Source: Chloroflexota bacterium (lineage in GTDB: Bacteria; Chloroflexota; Anaerolineae; UBA4142; SHND01). From it: 64,000 nt of DNA. The notes beneath the pieces were generated by a model. It ran no database searches, was not told where the DNA came from, and was given only the letters and a program-made list of their open reading frames with translations. A program made the position numbers and the translations under genes. Within the stretch, counting starts at the first letter, position 1; the number at the start of each line of letters is the position of its first letter. Below are positions 1-7,789 of the stretch, piece after piece. The stretch spans positions 1-64,000 of the forward strand of contig SHND01000011.1 in assembly GCA_004295045.1 (NCBI GenBank). The letters are read 5' to 3'.

Positions 1-389
1 ATCATCCCGATCATCGCGCGGCGGGCGACGCGGCGTGTGATGCCGTCTTTCCGTCGGCGGGGACGAAATTTATTTTCCCCGAATTGTTGGCAGAAGGATA
101 CGAGCCGCACGAAGTGGAACGCGTTTTCCTGCACGGTTCTGAAAAAAACGACGCATGGGTGGACATTTCCGAAACTTTGGAAATTAAAATCCGCGCGCTG
201 CAAGCGCATCCAAGTCAGTTGGGCGATTGGAACCCGATGGAACGGATGAAGGAGTGGGCGGCGGAAGAAGGGAAAGAAAAAGGACTCGCGGCCGCAGAAT
301 CATTTCGCGTGATGATTTTGAAAGAAGAGACATCGCAAGCAGAAGAAAAGCGCCAAGAACAGCCCGAATACGCCCATGCAGAATTGTGA
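1..389 (+). CDS. PIG-L/LmbE family deacetylase, C-terminal part (5' end outside window)
   Basis: The reading frame is open from base 3, without a start codon in the window, to the TGA at 387-389. The first residues read HPDH followed by RAAGDAACDA. HPDH plus a downstream Gly is the second zinc-binding signature of the PIG-L (LmbE-like) N-acetylglucosaminyl deacetylase family, which removes acetyl groups from GlcNAc-type sugars with a metal ion. The remaining C-terminal segment (VDISETLEIKIRAL, then GLAAAESFRVM) also fits the family. The last 25 or so residues are charged and probably disordered. The substrate cannot be told from this fragment. A strong hairpin terminator follows directly. Confidence 0.8.
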   Translation, partial: HPDHRAAGDAACDAVFPSAGTKFIFPELLAEGYEPHEVERVFLHGSEKNDAWVDISETLEIKIRALQAHPSQLGDWNPMERMKEWAAEEGKEKGLAAAESFRVMILKEETSQAEEKRQEQPEYAHAEL

Positions 390-394
390 GTAAT

Positions 395-430
395 AAAAAA
401 ATTCGATGCCTTGCAAGGCATCGAATTTTT
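395..430 (+). terminator. Intrinsic terminator after the PIG-L gene
   Basis: A perfect 18-bp inverted repeat whose arms meet at TTG|CAA, A-rich on the left and ending in a run of T (425-432). It begins six bases after the stop codon. The A-tract/T-tract symmetry makes it able to work in both directions. Confidence 0.85.
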
Positions 431-473
431 TTACCAAGCAATTCTTTTTTCCCATATCCACAAACACGTAACT

Positions 474-482
474 TGTTACAAT
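474..482 (+). promoter_or_regulatory. Extended -10 element (TGT-TACAAT) for a leaderless start at 489
   Basis: TG at 474-475 and TACAAT at 477-482 form an extended -10 box. Counting the last T as -7 places +1 at 489, which is the A of the next gene's ATG. No convincing -35 is seen 16-18 bases upstream, as is common when the TGn extension is present, and there is no Shine-Dalgarno sequence. Confidence 0.6.
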
Positions 483-488
483 GTGCAC

Positions 489-2462
489 ATGCGAAAAACA
501 ATTATTTCTTTTCTCGCGTTCGCCGCAATCATACTGACAGCGCAATCTCTTTTCGCGCAGCCGCATCTCGCCGTCTCTGCGCCGGTGTTGAAATGGCAAA
601 AGGGCGGCTGCATGAATACGTGGTGTCGCACCGGTTGGTACGCCTCGCCTGCGGTTGCGGATTTGGACAATGATGGCAAACCTGAAGTGATTTGGACCGA
701 CTATCGCATCGTCGTCGTGAACGGCGAGGATGGCACGGATCAATGGGTAGTGAACAATCCGGGCAATGGGCGCGGTTGGCCCTCCGTTGTGGTCGGCGAT
801 GTCAATAACGATGGCTCTCTGGAAATTGTGACCGCGCACAGCGGCGGTTACTTGAGCGTGATGCAAGCGAACGGAACCGCGTTTCCTGGTTTTCCAAAAC
901 AAGCACAAACGAATGAATTGCGTTCGCTCGCGGTGGACGATGTGGAACAAGATGGCGACTTGGAAATTTTAGTTTGCGCGACGCGTTCCAACGACCAATG
1001 GTTTTTGTACGATCACAATGGGAACGTGCGCGCAGGGTGGCCCCAACATTCACCTGATTCTGATTCCAACGGCTACGCGGCAGGTTGTTACAACGAAAAT
1101 GTGGGACTTGCGGATTTGGACGGCGATGGGCGCGACGAAATGATCGGACCGAATGATACGCATTATGTTGTCGGATTCAATGATGATGGAACGCCGCTGC
1201 GCGCGAATTCGCTGTACGGACAAATCGGCGGGCAAAACAAAGTGTGGGCACGCGTGGGCTTTCACTATTCACACGCCGTAGATTTGCGAGGATATGCCAA
1301 CTGTTCCGCAGGGGTAGAACCACTTGAACCGCGTCCGAATTTTGCCGACAGCGCGCCGACGTTCGCGGATGTGAATGGAGACGGCGATCTTGAAATCATC
1401 ATCGTCGGCAATCAGTACGATTGTCGTACAAGTCCGTACACGAGTTTATTTCACTCGCCGTATATTTTGAATGTTGACCGTACGCGTTGGAGCGGCAATG
1501 GCTTTGATTGGACGAATCTGCCGACGCCCGAAGCAAACGCCGCGCCGTTATCGGAAGATTACGACACGATTGAAACGGTGATGCCCAATCCCGTCGTCGT
1601 AGATTTGGATAACGATGGTTATCGCGAAATTCTCTACTCGTCGTACGATGGACGCTTGCATGCGGTTTGGCTCGACAAGACCGAACACGGCAATTGGCCC
1701 TACAAGGTCAAAAAGAATGCGGAAAATTTCATTCGCTTTAGCTCCGAGCCTGCGGTCGCGGATATTGACAATGACGGACAAGCCGAAGTCATCGTGACAA
1801 CGTGGACGCAAAAGGGCAGCAACACCGCAGGACAATTGTTGATTTTGAGCTCGAGTGGAAATTTATTGCACGCGGTGAACCTGCCGCGCAGCGCAGAGGA
1901 CTGGGACGGCGCGATGGCTGCCCCAACGATCGCGAACATTGACAATGATGCGGACTATGAAATTGTGATTGGCACAGCGAACATGGGACTGGTCGCGTAC
2001 GATCTACCCAATTCCTCGAACACGCGCGTTTTGTGGGGCACCGGGCGCGGAAATTTTTTACGCAATGGACAGGCGCCCGCATCCGGCGCGCCATCGCAAA
2101 CTCCAACGCCCGTCGGTACCGCGACAAACACCCCGACGGCTACGCCCACCGTAACGGCAACCCCGTGCGCGGGCGCGCCCAAAGCGCCAAAATTGAAATC
2201 GCCCAAGAATGGTGCGACGGTGACCACAAAAAATGTGCCGCTCGATTGGAAGAATGCGGCGTGCGCGACGCGATATGAAGTGAACGTAATGCGCGGTTCG
2301 GTGAGTGGAAAAATCGTGGACGCGCAAACGAGTCTCACCGCATCGGCGTACACCACCAAAGCGCTGAAACGAAACCGAACGTATTACTGGCGCGTGCGCG
2401 CGTGCCGTGATACAGAATGCAGCGCGTGGACGACGACTTCAAGTTTTTTCATCACACCATAA
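489..2462 (+). CDS. Secreted FG-GAP/VCBS repeat protein with Thr-Pro linker and C-terminal Fn3-like domain
   Basis: A protein of 657 residues. The frame is open from a TTG at 411, but that lies in the upstream terminator; the ATG at 489 gives a clean signal peptide (about residues 1-24, ending LFAQ) and coincides with the predicted transcription start. The body holds eight Asp-rich loops of the type DLDNDGxxE (for example DLDNDGKPEV, DVNGDGDLEI, DIDNDGQAEV), the calcium-binding loops of integrin-like FG-GAP/VCBS beta-propellers. A Thr/Pro-rich linker of roughly 27 residues then leads to a final domain of about 95 residues resembling fibronectin type III (YYWRVRACRDTECSAW). That last domain is similar to the C terminus of the beta-helix protein at 48,965-50,905. 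Probably a surface or extracellular binding protein; the ligand is unknown. Confidence 0.8.
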   Translation: MRKTIISFLAFAAIILTAQSLFAQPHLAVSAPVLKWQKGGCMNTWCRTGWYASPAVADLDNDGKPEVIWTDYRIVVVNGEDGTDQWVVNNPGNGRGWPSVVVGDVNNDGSLEIVTAHSGGYLSVMQANGTAFPGFPKQAQTNELRSLAVDDVEQDGDLEILVCATRSNDQWFLYDHNGNVRAGWPQHSPDSDSNGYAAGCYNENVGLADLDGDGRDEMIGPNDTHYVVGFNDDGTPLRANSLYGQIGGQNKVWARVGFHYSHAVDLRGYANCSAGVEPLEPRPNFADSAPTFADVNGDGDLEIIIVGNQYDCRTSPYTSLFHSPYILNVDRTRWSGNGFDWTNLPTPEANAAPLSEDYDTIETVMPNPVVVDLDNDGYREILYSSYDGRLHAVWLDKTEHGNWPYKVKKNAENFIRFSSEPAVADIDNDGQAEVIVTTWTQKGSNTAGQLLILSSSGNLLHAVNLPRSAEDWDGAMAAPTIANIDNDADYEIVIGTANMGLVAYDLPNSSNTRVLWGTGRGNFLRNGQAPASGAPSQTPTPVGTATNTPTATPTVTATPCAGAPKAPKLKSPKNGATVTTKNVPLDWKNAACATRYEVNVMRGSVSGKIVDAQTSLTASAYTTKALKRNRTYYWRVRACRDTECSAWTTTSSFFITP

Positions 2463-2491
2463 AAAATGCGGCGCACTTGCGCCGCATTTTC
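2462..2491. terminator. Bidirectional terminator between convergent genes
   Basis: An 11-bp GC-rich stem (AATGCGGCGCA paired with its complement around a CT loop) is flanked by A6 on the left and T4 on the right. It lies between the FG-GAP gene and radA, which converge, so it can end transcripts from both sides. Confidence 0.85.
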
Positions 2492-2524
2492 ATTTTCTCA
2501 CAAGTGGTTAAGCCCAATTCGTTT

Positions 2525-3904
2525 TCATTTGATAAGAGCTGCTTCCAGCGCTTCGCCAACACTTTTCGCGCCGATCAACTGCATCCCATTGCTTTTTCCC
2601 GCAGACGACGCGGCAACCGCGTGCGGCACGAGCGCGCGTTTGAATCCCAATTTGTACGCCTCTTTGATTCTCTTTTCTGCCGACGCAATGTTGCGCAATT
2701 CGCCGCTCAAGCCAATTTCGCCAATCACCGCCATATCATCCCACACGCGATAATCTTTGAACGATGAGGCAATCGCAACCGCCACACTCAAGTCCGCCGC
2801 AGGTTCGTTGATTTTCAAACCGCCAACGACATTTACAAAAATATCTTGGTTGTACAATTTCAATCCGACGCGCTTGGTGAGAACGGCGGTGAGGAGCAGC
2901 AGCCGATTCATGTCCACCCCATTCGCGGTGCGGCGCGGCAAGCCGAACGCTGTCACGCTCGTCAATGCTTGAATCTCCACAAGCAGCGGGCGCGTGCCTT
3001 CGAGTGTTACCGCAATCGCGTTGCCGGAGGCATCCCCCGCGCGTTCGGCGAGAAACGCTTCGCTCGGATTCGCCACTTCGATCATTCCCTCTTGCGTCAT
3101 CTCGAATACGCCAACTTCGTCGGTCGCGCCGAACCGATTTTTTACCGAACGCAATAAACGATAGGCGTGATAGCGCTCGCCTTCGAGATACAAGACCGCA
3201 TCCACCGCGTGCTGCAGGACGAGCGGTCCGGCGATGCTGCCCGACTTGGTGACATGCCCGATGATGAAAATGGGAATGTTGGTTTGTTTTGCCAACTGCG
3301 TCAAACGCGCGCCGCACTCTTTGACTTGGGCGACGCCGCCCGCCGCGCTTTCGATCAAATCAGAAGTAATCGTTTGAATCGAATCCACGACGACGAGTTT
3401 CGGCTGCAAGTTGATTATGTGATTCGAAATTTCTTCGAGTGACGTTTCGTTGAGTAAATAAAGTGTATCGGCGTTGACATTGAGCCGTTCGGCGCGCAGT
3501 TTGATCTGACTGGTACTCTCTTCCGCCGAAATATACAAAACAGCGCCAAGTGAATTGGACAATTCAGCAGCCAGCTGCAGCATCAACGAAGATTTGCCAA
3601 TCCCCGGTTCACCGCTGATCAACACTGCCGAACCGGGCACAATGCCGCCACCCAAAACGCGATTCAATTCACCAATCGAGACGGGCACGCGTTCGTAGCC
3701 ATCCGGTCGAATATCATTCAAGCGGATCGGTGTGGTACGCGAGACCAGACTTGTTAGAGCTGTCGTGGTGGGCGAACGTTCAATGACAGTCTCGGTGAGC
3801 GAATCCCACTCACTGCAATTGGGACAGCGTCCGTACCAACTCGGCGTAATGTAACCGCAGTTGTTGCACACATATTGCGTGCGGAGTTTGGGAGTTTTCG
3901 GCAT
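2525..3904 (-). CDS. radA: DNA repair protein RadA (Sms)
   Basis: A protein of 459 residues, the usual RadA length. RadA is a RecA-like, DnaB-type helicase that promotes branch migration of recombination intermediates. Domains seen: a C4 zinc finger at residues 13-30 (Cys 13, 16, 27, 30), a RecA-type ATPase with Walker A GEPGIGKS at 98-105 and Walker B VVVDSIQT near 171-178, the RadA-specific KNRFG motif at 255-259, and a C-terminal Lon-protease-like domain that is normally inactive as a protease. The ATG at 3904 has a GAGGA ribosome site upstream. It converges on the FG-GAP gene and looks monocistronic. Confidence 0.97.
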   Translation of the reverse strand: MPKTPKLRTQYVCNNCGYITPSWYGRCPNCSEWDSLTETVIERSPTTTALTSLVSRTTPIRLNDIRPDGYERVPVSIGELNRVLGGGIVPGSAVLISGEPGIGKSSLMLQLAAELSNSLGAVLYISAEESTSQIKLRAERLNVNADTLYLLNETSLEEISNHIINLQPKLVVVDSIQTITSDLIESAAGGVAQVKECGARLTQLAKQTNIPIFIIGHVTKSGSIAGPLVLQHAVDAVLYLEGERYHAYRLLRSVKNRFGATDEVGVFEMTQEGMIEVANPSEAFLAERAGDASGNAIAVTLEGTRPLLVEIQALTSVTAFGLPRRTANGVDMNRLLLLTAVLTKRVGLKLYNQDIFVNVVGGLKINEPAADLSVAVAIASSFKDYRVWDDMAVIGEIGLSGELRNIASAEKRIKEAYKLGFKRALVPHAVAASSAGKSNGMQLIGAKSVGEALEAALIK

Positions 3905-4013
3905 CAGATTCCTCGCTTCAGGACAAACTCTAAATTCGTCTCACGCGCGAATGTAGCACGTATGTTCGCATGTGTCAAGCATCAAATTTCAATCGCCGCG
4001 TCGACAAATAAAA

Positions 4014-4042
4014 AAAGGCAGCCCCTAGATGAGACTGCCTTT
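4014..4042 (-). terminator. Terminator of the secreted repeat-protein gene
   Basis: Read on the minus strand, AAAGGCAG pairs with CTGCCTTT around a 12-nt loop and is followed by a T7 run. It sits 26 bases beyond the stop codon of the gene at 4068-5186. Confidence 0.8.
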
Positions 4043-4067
4043 GACTTGCTTTATTGATGTGTTTTGC

Positions 4068-5186
4068 TTACGGGTCGGATTCAAGTCCAACGACCCACAG
4101 CGATGTCATTGCGGTGTCGCCATCGCCCGGCGCACGGCAGGTCATGTACCACATGCCGGGTTCTTCTGAAGCAAGGGGCGAGAACGAGTCATTATTGCTC
4201 AGATGCCCGGTCCAGCTAAAGGAGCCCGCGGCGTCTGCGGTTACTCTGGGCAAACCAAAGGACCGACCGTCAGGTCGCGTTGACCAGCAGTTGATTGCTT
4301 CCCCCGCGCCCCAGCCGCTGCCATCAATGGTCACCCACGGAAACAATGCATTGACCGTGTCGGGAGTGACTTGAATCGAGCTGCCTGAAGATACTGTGAT
4401 AGCATCGCCTTTGACCTCGAACGAAGCAATCGCGCCATTGCCGCTGCCCAGCGCGCGCGCCGTCACAGAGTACCAACCGCGACATGCGCGCGAAGTGAAT
4501 TCCAACGGAAAGACGATAGTGCCCGTTTCATTCGCTTTCACATTACTGGGTCCGGAAAAGCCGTCATACATCCCTTGAATCGCCGGATCGTCTGCGGCGG
4601 CGGGTTCAACATTCGCGCGTCCACTGCAATTGCCGGGCAGAGTCACCCAGACATTGACAATTTCATCACGATTGAAACCACTGCCCGTGACCCAGAAGGT
4701 CTTGTAGTCATTGGTCGTTACATCTAACGCTGCGCCGGAAGTGTCGTACGCTTTGGATTCGACGATCACTGTCGTTTGACCTTGCGCGACGACAGTCTGG
4801 GTCAATCCAAGCTCGTGTACGACCCACGTCCAGGCGCCAATTTGATGCGAGAATGCTCCGCCAAATTGGAGTTCCTTTGAGCCATCTTGACTGTGCCACA
4901 CAAAATTTGCTTCACCATCCGCGTCGGTCAGAATGTCTCCACCGCCGAGATTGGACGCAAAGCCAGTGACTTGGGCGCCGCTCACCGCGCGCCCGTCGGG
5001 TTCTACGACGTAGGTGTTCAAGTGTGTATTGGCGCTAAAACCGGAGCAGTAGATATAGAAACTTGTGCCGGGTGGACCTGATACCGGATCGCTCCAACAG
5101 GAAGCGCCCGCGGCGTGAGTGGGACTTGCCAGCGCGAGACCCACCAACACGGCGACGAGTGCAAGTAGTGATACTCTACGATACAT
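4068..5186 (-). CDS. Secreted protein with three IPT/Ig-like repeats, function unknown
   Basis: A protein of 372 residues with a clear signal peptide (positive start MYRR, hydrophobic core, cleavage near THAAG, residues 24-28). The mature part has at least three repeats that each contain a 'GSGF/W...E/N...W/Y...PDGR' pattern, such as YCSGFSANTHLNTYVVEPDG, VTGSGFNRDEIVNVWVTLPG and IDGSGWGAGEAINCWSTRPD. These look like short beta-sandwich (IPT/TIG or Ig-like) modules. Cysteines come in pairs and may form disulphides. It lies downstream of a subtilisin gene on the same strand. AAGGAG precedes the ATG, and a TATACT at 5207-5212 (minus) could give it its own short-leader promoter. No enzymatic motif is seen. 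Confidence 0.65.
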   Translation of the reverse strand: MYRRVSLLALVAVLVGLALASPTHAAGASCWSDPVSGPPGTSFYIYCSGFSANTHLNTYVVEPDGRAVSGAQVTGFASNLGGGDILTDADGEANFVWHSQDGSKELQFGGAFSHQIGAWTWVVHELGLTQTVVAQGQTTVIVESKAYDTSGAALDVTTNDYKTFWVTGSGFNRDEIVNVWVTLPGNCSGRANVEPAAADDPAIQGMYDGFSGPSNVKANETGTIVFPLEFTSRACRGWYSVTARALGSGNGAIASFEVKGDAITVSSGSSIQVTPDTVNALFPWVTIDGSGWGAGEAINCWSTRPDGRSFGLPRVTADAAGSFSWTGHLSNNDSFSPLASEEPGMWYMTCRAPGDGDTAMTSLWVVGLESDP

Positions 5187-5218
5187 TGCTGTCTCCTTTT
5201 AATTTGAGTATATCGGCG

Positions 5219-5247
5219 TTGGGAGGAAAGTTTTCCTTTCCTCCCAA
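5219..5247 (-). other. 12-bp perfect hairpin between subtilisin and repeat-protein genes
   Basis: TTGGGAGGAAAG at 5219-5230 pairs with CTTTCCTCCCAA at 5236-5247 around a 5-nt loop. On the minus strand it is not followed by a T run, so it is more likely an mRNA-stabilising, processing or weak attenuator hairpin than a full terminator. It lies in the 70-base gap between two genes on the same strand. Confidence 0.6.
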
Positions 5248-5256
5248 TTCAATTCA

Positions 5257-7101
5257 TCACCGCGGTGCCGTGTACGAACCGAAACCATTGACCAGCCCTG
5301 CGCCATAGACTTCGGAACTTGGAATTACCACTGTCCCAAAATGGCAATAAGCTTGCGGACAGGTGCCGCCGGTGCGGTCGCCGCCCGAAGTATCGGTTGC
5401 AGACAGTTCAGTCTGGTAATTGACGAGACCCTTGGTCGCGCCTTCTTTCAAGATTTTTTCGATACGCGCCGGATTGCCGCGCGCGTCGAGATTGCGGCTC
5501 GCGATAAGCCCCATGACGCCCGCGACGTGCGGCGCCGCCATCGAAGTGCCTTGAATGATGGCGTAGCATTGGTTCGCCGGGAAGCCCATGCCTGTAATCC
5601 AAAAGCAGTCAATCCCAGCGACAACAATCCAATTGGATGTCGTAGAGAAATCCTCCCACGCGTTAAAGCCGTCGGCAACGGACGTGCCGCCAAACACGGA
5701 ACCAATCCCTGTAAAGGGCCAGCCGGGCGTACCACCGCGGTCAGCGCTCGGCACGTTGAATTTGCGCGCGCCGCCGGGACCGGCGACATCAATTCCGGGA
5801 CCATAGTTACTGTAATAGGTAAGTTGGTCGGTCTTGCCAACGCCGAATGGATGGTGCGCATCGCTCGCCGGTTTGCACCACGCAAACGAACCTGCCGCAA
5901 GTGCATCAGCAGGACACGATGGGGAAACGCCATTCACGATATTGTTGGTTGCCGAAACAACAATCAACTCGTCGCCTGCGGGACCCAACACCAAGCCAGA
6001 TGGGTCTCCGCCGGAAGTGGGGTCACCAGGCACGGCAAGGATGCCGTGCGAAGTAAAGACGCCATTCGCATCAATGCGCGCCCGGTCATTGCCTGCCGAG
6101 TGCGCAATGATGGTGCCATTGTCCCAAGCATATTTTGCAGCGGCTTTTTCCATTGCAATTTCCGCTTGACCAGCAGGGCTGAACGGATCATCAAAACCGC
6201 CAAACGACAGATTAACTACATCAATGCCATGGTCGGCTGCCCAAATCATCGCGGCGGCAATCGTCGAGCTATACGCGCTGCCGCACCAATCCGAAATTTT
6301 GAGAGAAGAAATTTTCACATTCGGCGCGATACCGTTGATGCCGTGATTGTCCATCACCGCGCCGATATTCCCGGCAATCCATGAGCCGTGACCGTTGAAA
6401 TCATTGTCCTCATTGACCGCGCCGGCAAAGATATTCGCCGCAACCCACACATCGTCAATGCCGGTTGCTTCCAGACATGCCGTATCATGAAAGTACATGC
6501 TCTTGGCGTGTGAGAAATGCGGCGCTAATTCCACGTGCGTGTAATCCACGCCCGTATCCATGGTCGCAACTGTCACAGCGGGATCGCCGCTGTTCAGTGC
6601 CCAAGTTTGGTCATCCGCGCCAACACGGGGCAAGTTCCACATCAAACCAGCAAGCGAGTGACCGGGATCTGCGTTCACCGCATTCGCCTTGGATTTTTTG
6701 CCGACAGCTTGAATGGTTTGAGGTTGCGTCCGCGCGCCGAGGAATTTCATTTCGGTTCCAAACAGTTCTTTGTACATGGCGGGACGGAAGAGTTGTAGGG
6801 TGTTATCCTTTCCCGCGTGCTTGACGCCCTTGAGCTGGCGCGCCTTGCTTGCGAACTCTGCATCGGTGGAACGAACCGCAAAGGTTTTGATCTGCGGCAT
6901 TTCCAAAACAACTTGGGCGCCCGCTTTCTTGACGGCTCGAAGCGCCCGCTTGTATGCCTTGGCATTCTTGGCAACTACATTATAGCGTACACCATTTACA
7001 TTCGCCGCCGCCGCGCGATTCGGAACGAGTCCCGAACCCACTATCAACGCCAAAGACAGCACGACAGCAACGAGAATGCCTGACTTTATTGTAGTGCGCA
7101 T
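5257..7101 (-). CDS. Secreted subtilisin-like serine protease (S8 family)
   Basis: A protein of 614 residues from the ATG at 7101, which has AAGGAG seven bases upstream; the frame continues upstream to 7185 but that extension has no ribosome site. A signal peptide covers about residues 1-33 and an I9-like propeptide region follows. The S8 triad is complete: Asp182 (MDTGVDYTH), His238 (NGHGS) and Ser520 (GTSMAAPH), with oxyanion Asn338 (SAGN). Between Asn and Ser there is an unusually long, Cys-containing insert with SDAHHPFGVGKTDQLTYYSN and GGARKFN. The same insert is found in the divergent subtilisin at 7790-9646, so the two are paralogues. Probably an extracellular scavenging or processing protease. 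Confidence 0.9.
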   Translation of the reverse strand: MRTTIKSGILVAVVLSLALIVGSGLVPNRAAAANVNGVRYNVVAKNAKAYKRALRAVKKAGAQVVLEMPQIKTFAVRSTDAEFASKARQLKGVKHAGKDNTLQLFRPAMYKELFGTEMKFLGARTQPQTIQAVGKKSKANAVNADPGHSLAGLMWNLPRVGADDQTWALNSGDPAVTVATMDTGVDYTHVELAPHFSHAKSMYFHDTACLEATGIDDVWVAANIFAGAVNEDNDFNGHGSWIAGNIGAVMDNHGINGIAPNVKISSLKISDWCGSAYSSTIAAAMIWAADHGIDVVNLSFGGFDDPFSPAGQAEIAMEKAAAKYAWDNGTIIAHSAGNDRARIDANGVFTSHGILAVPGDPTSGGDPSGLVLGPAGDELIVVSATNNIVNGVSPSCPADALAAGSFAWCKPASDAHHPFGVGKTDQLTYYSNYGPGIDVAGPGGARKFNVPSADRGGTPGWPFTGIGSVFGGTSVADGFNAWEDFSTTSNWIVVAGIDCFWITGMGFPANQCYAIIQGTSMAAPHVAGVMGLIASRNLDARGNPARIEKILKEGATKGLVNYQTELSATDTSGGDRTGGTCPQAYCHFGTVVIPSSEVYGAGLVNGFGSYTAPR

Positions 7102-7789
7102 GGTTGATTCTCCTTGGATGAAATAAATAACTGGGTGTATGTTGAGTGGGCGTAAAATGATTTTGGCAAGCACCTCCTTGTGCAAAAGATTCGGTTGTAG
7201 CTGAAATTGCTGTTTTTCCTAACGCGGGGCTGCAGGCCGAAATGGACAAACGATGTAGTATAGCCTTGGATTCATCGGCGACCGGGTTATCGTACCTGCG
7301 AGCAAGCTGCGAACCGCAGAACGTAGTGGGGCATCGTCGCCTGCGCGCGGCGGCATTCGTTATTATAATGCGCGGCGTCTTCAAGTCAAGCGGCTTTGGA
7401 TTCCAACCACCCCTTGACAAACACAATCTTCGCGCATTACAATATCGCAACAATTTGCGAAAGCAAAGCGAGTCCCCCACTTGTACAGTGCTCGACTTGC
7501 GATTTATCAATAAAGATAACGCGCATTCTTTGACGAGGACTGTATCCACAGCCCCAATTTCTGGATAACAAAACAACTTGAACGTCAGGGACGCTGACGA
7601 TAAAGCGGTGCGCCTTCACTTCGCGCACCAGAAAGGAGGGCGATTCACATAGAGCTCAAGTGACAACAGAATCGTTTGAGTTTTTTTGTGGTTGCAAGCA
7701 TTAGGCCATATTCCCGCAAGAGCGTTCAGCGGCTTGGTGCCGCCGCGCTCTACTCGTATATGACCACACTCATCAAAGGAGAAAAAGAA
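7102..7789. other. 688-base gap between the divergent subtilisin genes
   Basis: No convincing gene is seen; open frames here (for example 7242-7568) lack a ribosome site and any recognisable family. The gap holds a near-consensus promoter at 7414-7443 reading right, then a leader with small hairpins: CGTCAG/CTGACG at 7581-7597 and GGTGCGC with GCGCACC at about 7608-7630. Just after the second hairpin is an AAAGGAGG string with no start codon close by. A TATAAT sits at about 7354. The leftward gene begins at 7101. Confidence 0.5.
7414..7443 (+). promoter_or_regulatory. Near-consensus sigma-70 promoter, TTGACA-18-TACAAT
   Basis: TTGACA at 7414-7419 and TACAAT at 7438-7443, separated by 18 bases. 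The predicted start is about 7450. The nearest rightward gene begins at 7790, so this would give a leader of about 340 nt, or else drive a small RNA. Confidence 0.6.

Noticed and set aside
5341..6384. A 347-residue open frame on the plus strand
   Set aside because: It is fully antisense to the S8 protease at 5257-7101, has no recognisable domain or ribosome site, and the other strand has a complete catalytic triad. GC-rich codon use leaves such frames open.
7242..7568. A 108-residue open frame in the gap between the subtilisins
   Set aside because: No ribosome site, no family resemblance, and it crosses the strong promoter at 7414-7443.
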